Position numbers and translations under genes: made by a program. Shown here in pieces: positions 57,991 to 64,000 of a stretch of 64,000 bases of DNA. The DNA is from Sweltsa coloradensis (lineage: Eukaryota > Arthropoda > Insecta > Plecoptera > Chloroperlidae): contig JAMZAV010000163.1 of assembly GCA_024449915.1 (NCBI GenBank), positions 124,001 through 188,000 on the forward strand. The letters run 5' to 3'. Each line of letters begins with the position of its first letter. Position 1 is the stretch's first letter. A model generated the notes under the pieces. That model was not told the origin of the DNA. It saw only the letters and a list, made by a program, of their open reading frames with translations, and ran no database searches.

Positions 57991-59604
57991 AAATTACGTT
58001 TCCGACAAGATTATAACAGACAAGAACCTTACAAGTAGGCCTACTGGATTACAACAGACAAGAACCTTATAGTTACTAGGCTTATAGTCGACATACAAGT
58101 ACTTGTTTTTAAACACACAAGTACTTGTTTTTAACCCCTGTGTTTACGTATGGCATGGATGTTTGTGCGGCCACTCAACTCGCCTTGTGACCCGAATGCA
58201 TGTTGGGGTGACGCCAGCGCGCGTGGGCTCATGCAGTCTGCCAAACTGCACTGCCTTCACTTACGCAACCTAGGCTATTTTCATACCACATGGACTATTT
58301 TAGGTGGGAAATTACGTATTGCCCTGCAACTTACTCACCATTGAAAGTGCTTGTTGCGTGATTATAGCCCATCCACTGACTAAACACCAAAATAGGAAAA
58401 GAAAATATAACGCATGTTTAGTAAATTATTTTCAGTATTGAATTCATTAATCCCCATATTTTTGGCAAATGGACACTGAATTCTTGGATATAAAATCCAT
58501 GACAGTCCTACCACTTTGGAAACAAACATAAATTGACTTTTTCATTTTGGCGTCCCTATGCGCTATACAGTGACCACAATCAAATCGTGTGTTTAGCCCC
58601 ATTACACTTCATGGGACTAGACAAGCTTTTAGTTCCTAGCTATATTCCAAGTAAAGGCTTCTAAATATGTAATATATTTCTGCGAGGACACGTAATCGAG
58701 TCTAGCCGCCATATTTAAACATAATGGATCCATAAACAGCAGAGAGAAAGCAAGCAAATTGCTTACAATTCTTAAATATCTGTAGTTTGGAACAAGTTCA
58801 AATTGTTTAGACGTGCATGGAATAAAAATATTTACATGTTTTATATATTAGAAATAAAAAACCAAGCATGTGCCAAAAATGCGTTTTTTGTTTTTACAGT
58901 GGGCCTTTAGATTTGTAACAACGCTAATAAAATTAATGTGGAAAGCGACAACATCATAATATTACGATATATTAAAGGATAATATGATTGCAACAATAAT
59001 TATCTTTATTATTTAAATACAGCAATAAAGAAAAAAAGTGTATTTATATTCATGTTTTTAGATGTTTTGATTATAGAAAACAATTAATGTTGTGATGGAT
59101 TTCTAGATAACAACCATAAAGGTAATATAACCACTATGATAGTGTATCAATTTCATGTTCCAGTTACATCACGTAGCAGCAACTGTTCTATTATATACAT
59201 ATCTTGGAGCAAATAAAGTAATTTGGTGACATAATTAAAAACTAAAACAATTATTAATATATTTTTCGCAGGTAACTTGCCCAGGGGCTACTCGTTTTTC
59301 TTCGGGTGGTACTGACAATATAGTTCGAGGGCATGCCGTTAGTTTTTAGGCTAAGCACAACGGCCACTTTTATGACCCATCCTCAACGGTTTTTTGGTTC
59401 AAGAAAACGTCGGAGAGTACTAAGCTGTCAGTTGTGTGCGAACGTCGAGCAGCGAATATAACAAGAAGCGCTAAACTAATCACAAAAAACAAACATTTAC
59501 TTCATCGTATCGTAATTATTACTTTTTACTATAGTTTCTAGAGTAATCTCCGAGATATTCTTTCTTTCTTTCTTTCTTCTTTCCATACATAATATACAAA
59601 CACG
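57991..59604. other. No recognisable gene
   Basis: A short direct repeat AACAGACAAGAACCTTA occurs twice (58015 and 58053 regions). (TTTC)n at 59561-59580. Otherwise it is AT-rich non-coding DNA. Confidence 0.45.
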
Positions 59605-59608
59605 TTAA

Positions 59609-60541
59609 TTGACGACTTGAATTGTACCCGCCTTCTGACGTCACGAGGCAACATGGCGGAATTAGTTGGTATAAATCCTCATTTCGCAAGTTGACGCCTG
59701 CTTCACGGCGCAACACTTATCACGCTCTAACTTTTATTCTATTCATTATTTGGACAATAGTTAAATGAATAATATTTAGCAAATATATCATTCTTTGTAA
59801 CAGCGATTATTTCGATTTTTTTGACACAGTCGTTGACTTGTTATAACAATGTACGCATCATACATGTGAAAATTATCAATAACTAAAGTTTTCTACATAA
59901 TTTATTTAACAAAAAACTACTGACCGGAGTTCGACAAGACATATTTAAAAATATGCATCAGACTGTTTAGACAAGAAATAAACTAACTTTCTAGATAGAA
60001 AGTGCACTGAACGAAACTTTGCAGCATAGAGTTATATGCAGGGTATGTGTTTTTATCTAAAATACGCACTCTTGACGTGCGGATGAGCCGTGAAAAAGTG
60101 CACGCTGCATATTACTCTATGCTGTAAATTTTCGTTCAGTGCACTTTCTATCTAGAAAGTTAGTATATTTCTTGTCTAAACAGTCTGATGCATTCTTACA
60201 AAGAATCCTTGTCGAAATCCGATCAGTAGTTTTTTGTCAAATTAATTAATGAGAAAACTTAAGTCATTGATAATTTTCACTTGTGTGATGCGTACATTGT
60301 CATAACAAGGCAAGCTAACGACTTTGTCAAAACAATCGGAATAATCGCTATTACAAGGAATGATATGTTTGCTAAATATTATTCATTTAAGTGTTGTCCA
60401 AATAATGAATAGAATAAAAGTTAGAGCGTGATAAGTGATGCGCCGTTCAGCAGGCGCCAGCTTGTGAAATGAGGATTTATACCCAATACTAGTCACGTGA
60501 CCTATCGATCGTTTTAAGCTCCGCCCATTTCGAGTCGTCAA
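59609..60541. mobile_element. Long-TIR TTAA-target fold-back element
   Basis: Arms of about 440 bp mirror each other from TTGACGACTTGAA to the inverse ending AGTCGTCAA, with the loop near 60075. TTAA flanks both ends (59605-59608 and 60542-60545). Arm blocks include TATAAATCCTCATTTC, CTTATCACGCTCTAAC and TTTCTATCTAGAAAGTTAG. The arms have diverged by substitutions and indels. It is non-coding. Confidence 0.85.
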
Positions 60542-60545
60542 TTAA

Positions 60546-61714
60546 GATAAAATAATAAAATTTAAAAACAGGGATCATAGACCAGTTATTACAAATCTTT
60601 ATAAACAAACAATTAGTAAGATTTACATAAAAATACATGAACTGAGTAAAACACTTTTGAATGTATTGAGTTCACTTTTAAAATCTTCCACATATCTTTA
60701 AGGTGTTGGGGAAAGCAATTAAAAAGTATACGGCCAGCACAGTTTGGGCTCTCTCTATGTAGCGACAATTTTTGGAACTTGATAAAAAAATCTTTCTTTT
60801 GTCTCGTGTTGTAACAAAGCATTTTCATCTTTTATCACTGGCTTCTGTGGTTTAGACATCTTAAACTTAATAGTTTTAAAAATATATTTACATGGAAATG
60901 CAAGAATATCCATATTTTTCAAAATGCTCCTTACGAGATTGCGGTTGTTTAGATTGCGTACGCTAGCTTCGAGCCACATCCACACTTGGTTCAATTTGAT
61001 TAGTAACCGTCAAGCTTGGCTAGACTTGTAATAATAGCCAGTCATCACATGGGGAGAAAGACGTGAGTTTTTGTCGCTGTGAAGAAGTGAGTCTTATTTA
61101 CCGTATAGGACGTACCGGTCAGATCCCCAAGTAATAGCCCATGCAAAGTGCTATACGTCGAATTCCTTGCCGATGAAAACTGAAGCCGAGTACAATCATA
61201 CACTATTCTCTATCTCGTTCAAAAATTACATTATATTTTTAACATTAGATTTACTCAAATTCTCAATAATATTTTGATTTGTCAAACTTGAGACAACAAA
61301 CCTCGAACAATACCATATAAAACAAGAGTTAGGCTATTTGTGACTAAATGATTTTGCAAATGAAATTAACATTGCATTTTGACCTACCACGTTAACTCTG
61401 TTTATTTTTATATTTAAATTAATTTTTTGACGGAGGCTCAAAAGTTCTTCTTTTGCTGTTTTTGGTGTGCAGGAAGCTCGTAACAATTTCTACAAAAGTT
61501 AATTTGTTTTTTGTGATACCTCTTTGGAGGTTTGACTATACCTGAGAGTCTTCGTGTATGCATCTATTCCATTGTATTGTGAGGGGAGTATTCCTAGGGG
61601 AATATGAGTTATATATATCAACCAAGAGTATTGTTAGACTGTAAACAGTATTATCCCATTTCTTGATTTGGTTAGTCGGGAAACCTGCACTCCCACAGGC
61701 ATGGAATTGAAAAT
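60546..61714. other. No recognisable gene
   Basis: Short minus-strand ORFs (60613-60994) show no recognisable domain. Confidence 0.4.
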
Positions 61715-61910
61715 ATTAATACAATTCAGAAATTACGAAATCCATCCCGACTGTTCCATCCATTCAGATCTATAATGCAAGAACATTTCATGAGTTAATA
61801 GTTACCGTCTCGGTGGTTTAGTTGGTAAGGCGCCTACCTGGAATGTGAGAGACCCGGGTTCGAACCCCGGTCGGGATGGATTTTGTAAATTTATTATCCT
61901 AGATTCTATT
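61715..61910 (+). mobile_element. tRNA-derived repeat, family S2, with small fold-back
   Basis: The plus-strand A-box-like GGTTTAGTTGGTAAGGCGCC, the loop CTGGAAT and a perfect T-arm (CCGGGTTCGAACCCCGG) form a tRNA-like unit at 61808-61875. It is followed by TCGGGATGGATTTTGTAA, whose inverse, ATTACGAAATCCATCCCGA, precedes it at 61735-61753. This is a diverged version of the fold-back at 50752-50997. Confidence 0.7.
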
Positions 61911-62713
61911 ACAAAATCTCAAATCTCCACGCCGATAATTTAATAACATCTTAGTACTGTCTCAATTACCAATATTTATGAAGGGGGTGTGATGGAATGT
62001 GAGATCTTATCAAACACATAACTTGAAAACTCTAAGCCGTAGGTATCCGACCGTATCCGACGAGAAATTAAAAATATTGACGTGTTTTGTTTATCTAGTT
62101 CAATTTTCCTCTTTATTTAAAAACATTTTATTGAATGCAATGCAAAACAAGCTTAAATATAATATGTCGGAAATGAAACGCGTTTAAACTTTACTCAACC
62201 AACAATAACCAACAATAACGTTCATGAAACAATTGAGTAGATAATTAACTATACAAGATGATTTTCTTTTGGTCCAGGGTTTAAACGTCAGCCTACTTCA
62301 GAATACGCAAATAAAATATATTTAATTTACACGAAGATTTAAAAAAGAATGACATTGTAAATATCTCATGATCTAAGTAGTAAATTCTAATTTAAAATAC
62401 CACTTCTAAAGCAATTGAATGAAGATCCGTACGTGCATCATGATTCGTCGTTATGAAATTGTCCCACTTTGCGCTTACTTTATAAAATTTAAATTACTTT
62501 TGGAAGAACATTTCCTGTGTTTTTTGTGTCAACTTCGTCCTCACTGTTGCATCACGACGATTCAACGATGGCTATCTACTTACCATCAAGTTGTAAAAAC
62601 GTCTTTAAATTTGTCCTGCACTTTCTTTAACATTGGACGAATGAACATTTATTTAGCTCGTGAATCAGAAGCGTTTACATGTTTTATGTATATGCCATGT
62701 AGTGATGCGTACA
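61911..62713. other. No recognisable gene
   Basis: The plus-strand ORF at 62419-62742 has no recognisable domain and runs into the next element. Confidence 0.4.
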
Positions 62714-63263
62714 CTAGGAAACTTCGCAAACGCTTTTTTTAGTCGCGTTGATGGATGAGCTATTTAAGTTTTTAGTTTGCGTGGGATATCTTTACTTTTG
62801 TAAGTGCTTTGCTTTGCTGCCTACGCATTGTATAGGTGATTGTTGTCAAGTTTCTATTGTTACTTGTCAATTGGTATTATTTACCGTAAAAAACTTATAT
62901 TAAAAGCTTTATTTATATGGACTCATGCTAACTTTTTCAACTTTTTCTTTCAAAAGGAACTACATTGTATAATATGAACGTTGTAGCCCCACCCGTTTGG
63001 TCAGAATCGGCCCAAATGGCACGAAAATATCGCACTAAAAATCGAAAAAATCGTAAAAGTACGATATTCATGAGAAATATTTCTTCGATTGTACCCAAAA
63101 ACAATACACCTCTAAGTTTAAAGATTTCGAAGGTCCCCTCCAATTTTCATCAAGATCGGATATGCCGTTTGCCTGGTTAGAGTGCTAACAAACAGACAAA
63201 GAGAAAAAAACGATTTAAATTTTTTGGTGTCAATGAAATTGAAGTCTTCGCTTCGCTCATCCA
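62714..63263 (-). mobile_element. HINE-like element, family A
   Basis: CTAG lies at 62714-62717, followed by GAAACTTCGCAAACGC and AGTCGCGTTGATGGATGAGC. The reverse start TGGATGAGCG ends at 63263. It has a single internal unit, with part of the ACCATAACCTTAATGTCCAT block deleted near 62970. Confidence 0.82.
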
Positions 63264-64000
63264 ATCATAGGCTCGTGGGGGTCTTAAAACTCACGGGCTC
63301 ACTATAGTGATAAACAGGACCATCAAAGTTCAACGGTGAATTTTCACTCGAATATTCACGTAACTTCTTCTGGCTTGTCTGGTTTTAATAAGCTATCAGT
63401 GTTGCACGTTTTGTTTTTGCTGCAGTTTTATAATATATGGCTACGTATGAAATGAGCGTTAATGTCGATAGATGCAAAAGAACGTTAATTGTTACGTTGG
63501 CAACGTTGTATAGGAAATGCATGCTTGTCACTGCAAGGAATGGGAGGTTTACTTGAAATGCAATTAGGTTATTAAAACTTGAAAAGTTCGTGCGCCTCAA
63601 GCGACAAAACAACAATTAACACATTTTTGCTGTGAAATACACACAAAATGCAACTATCCTGATTGCATCTTACTCAGAAGTAATTTAGAATAATGTGACG
63701 TGTTGGATGCAAAAACAGTCAGCTTTGGTTGCATTGTGCAACATGAAGCTTCAGTTGGGGGACATTTGTTTCTACGATGCATGCAATGTTGCTTTACGAA
63801 ACCCACGTGTTGGCATCAATAAACAATCAGTTTTCCTTGTATAAACGTGGCGACATTCACAATCAATACAACTTACGGGGTTTGTCGTTTGTCACGTAGA
63901 CCTATATAGGCCGCGAGAGTCAAATGTTGGAACCGCGGCTAGACAGGAAGTGGTTCCATAGCTCTGTGCTGTGAATGATTATATATGCGTGCATTGTTTA
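63264..64000. other. No recognisable feature
   Basis: AT-rich DNA to the window end without gene or repeat signal that I can identify. Confidence 0.4.

Noticed and set aside
1..64000. CRISPR arrays, bacterial operons, riboswitches, rRNA genes
   Set aside because: None present. Tandem repeats here are eukaryotic satellites and microsatellites without spacer structure.

Overview
The window is AT-rich, repeat-dominated animal DNA with eukaryotic splice sites, decayed transposons and almost no coding sequence. I recognise one host coding exon, at 43977-44078 on the minus strand. It encodes the start of the NCD1 (EGR-binding) domain of a NAB/Nab-type transcriptional co-regulator and has a clean acceptor and donor. 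Most of the window is therefore probably intron and flanking DNA of a nab orthologue transcribed right to left. The repeats (copia with many indels, hAT and TTAA-target MITEs, tRNA-derived SINEs with an insect-like core, LINE tails) fit an arthropod with a large genome, probably an insect; the species cannot be told from this sequence.

Layout. 1-3969 is the 3' part of a dead Ty1/copia retrotransposon. 4020-6000 holds a fold-back composite element and a SINE. 6880-10640 is a tandem array of about 245-bp units, interrupted by a TTAA-target element. 11-25 kb is a mosaic of retroposon fragments, simple repeats and the first copies of a dominant 0.5-0.8 kb repeat superfamily. 25-34 kb holds more of that superfamily, long microsatellites, a 45-bp minisatellite and a hAT MITE with a perfect 8-bp target duplication. 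34-44 kb is sparse, with palindromic MITEs, a TTAA element and then the nab exon. 44516-46771 is a 2.26-kb imperfect palindrome just upstream of that exon in the transcribed direction. 48-52 kb holds tRNA-derived fold-backs. 52-58 kb is a dense cluster of the dominant superfamily. 59.6-60.5 kb is a long-TIR TTAA element, and 61-64 kb holds another tRNA-like repeat and one more superfamily copy.

The most notable system is the dominant superfamily. Copies start T(T)GGATGAGCG. The reverse complement of that start lies about 30-40 bp inside the other end, followed by a short GC-rich segment (near-palindromic in some copies) and a CTAG terminus. No target-site duplication is visible, several copies abut head to tail, and a paralogous empty site within the window shows duplication-free insertion. 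This asymmetric-inverted-repeat plan fits non-autonomous rolling-circle elements (Helentron/HINE-like). No Rep/helicase gene is present here, so the class is inferred from structure alone.
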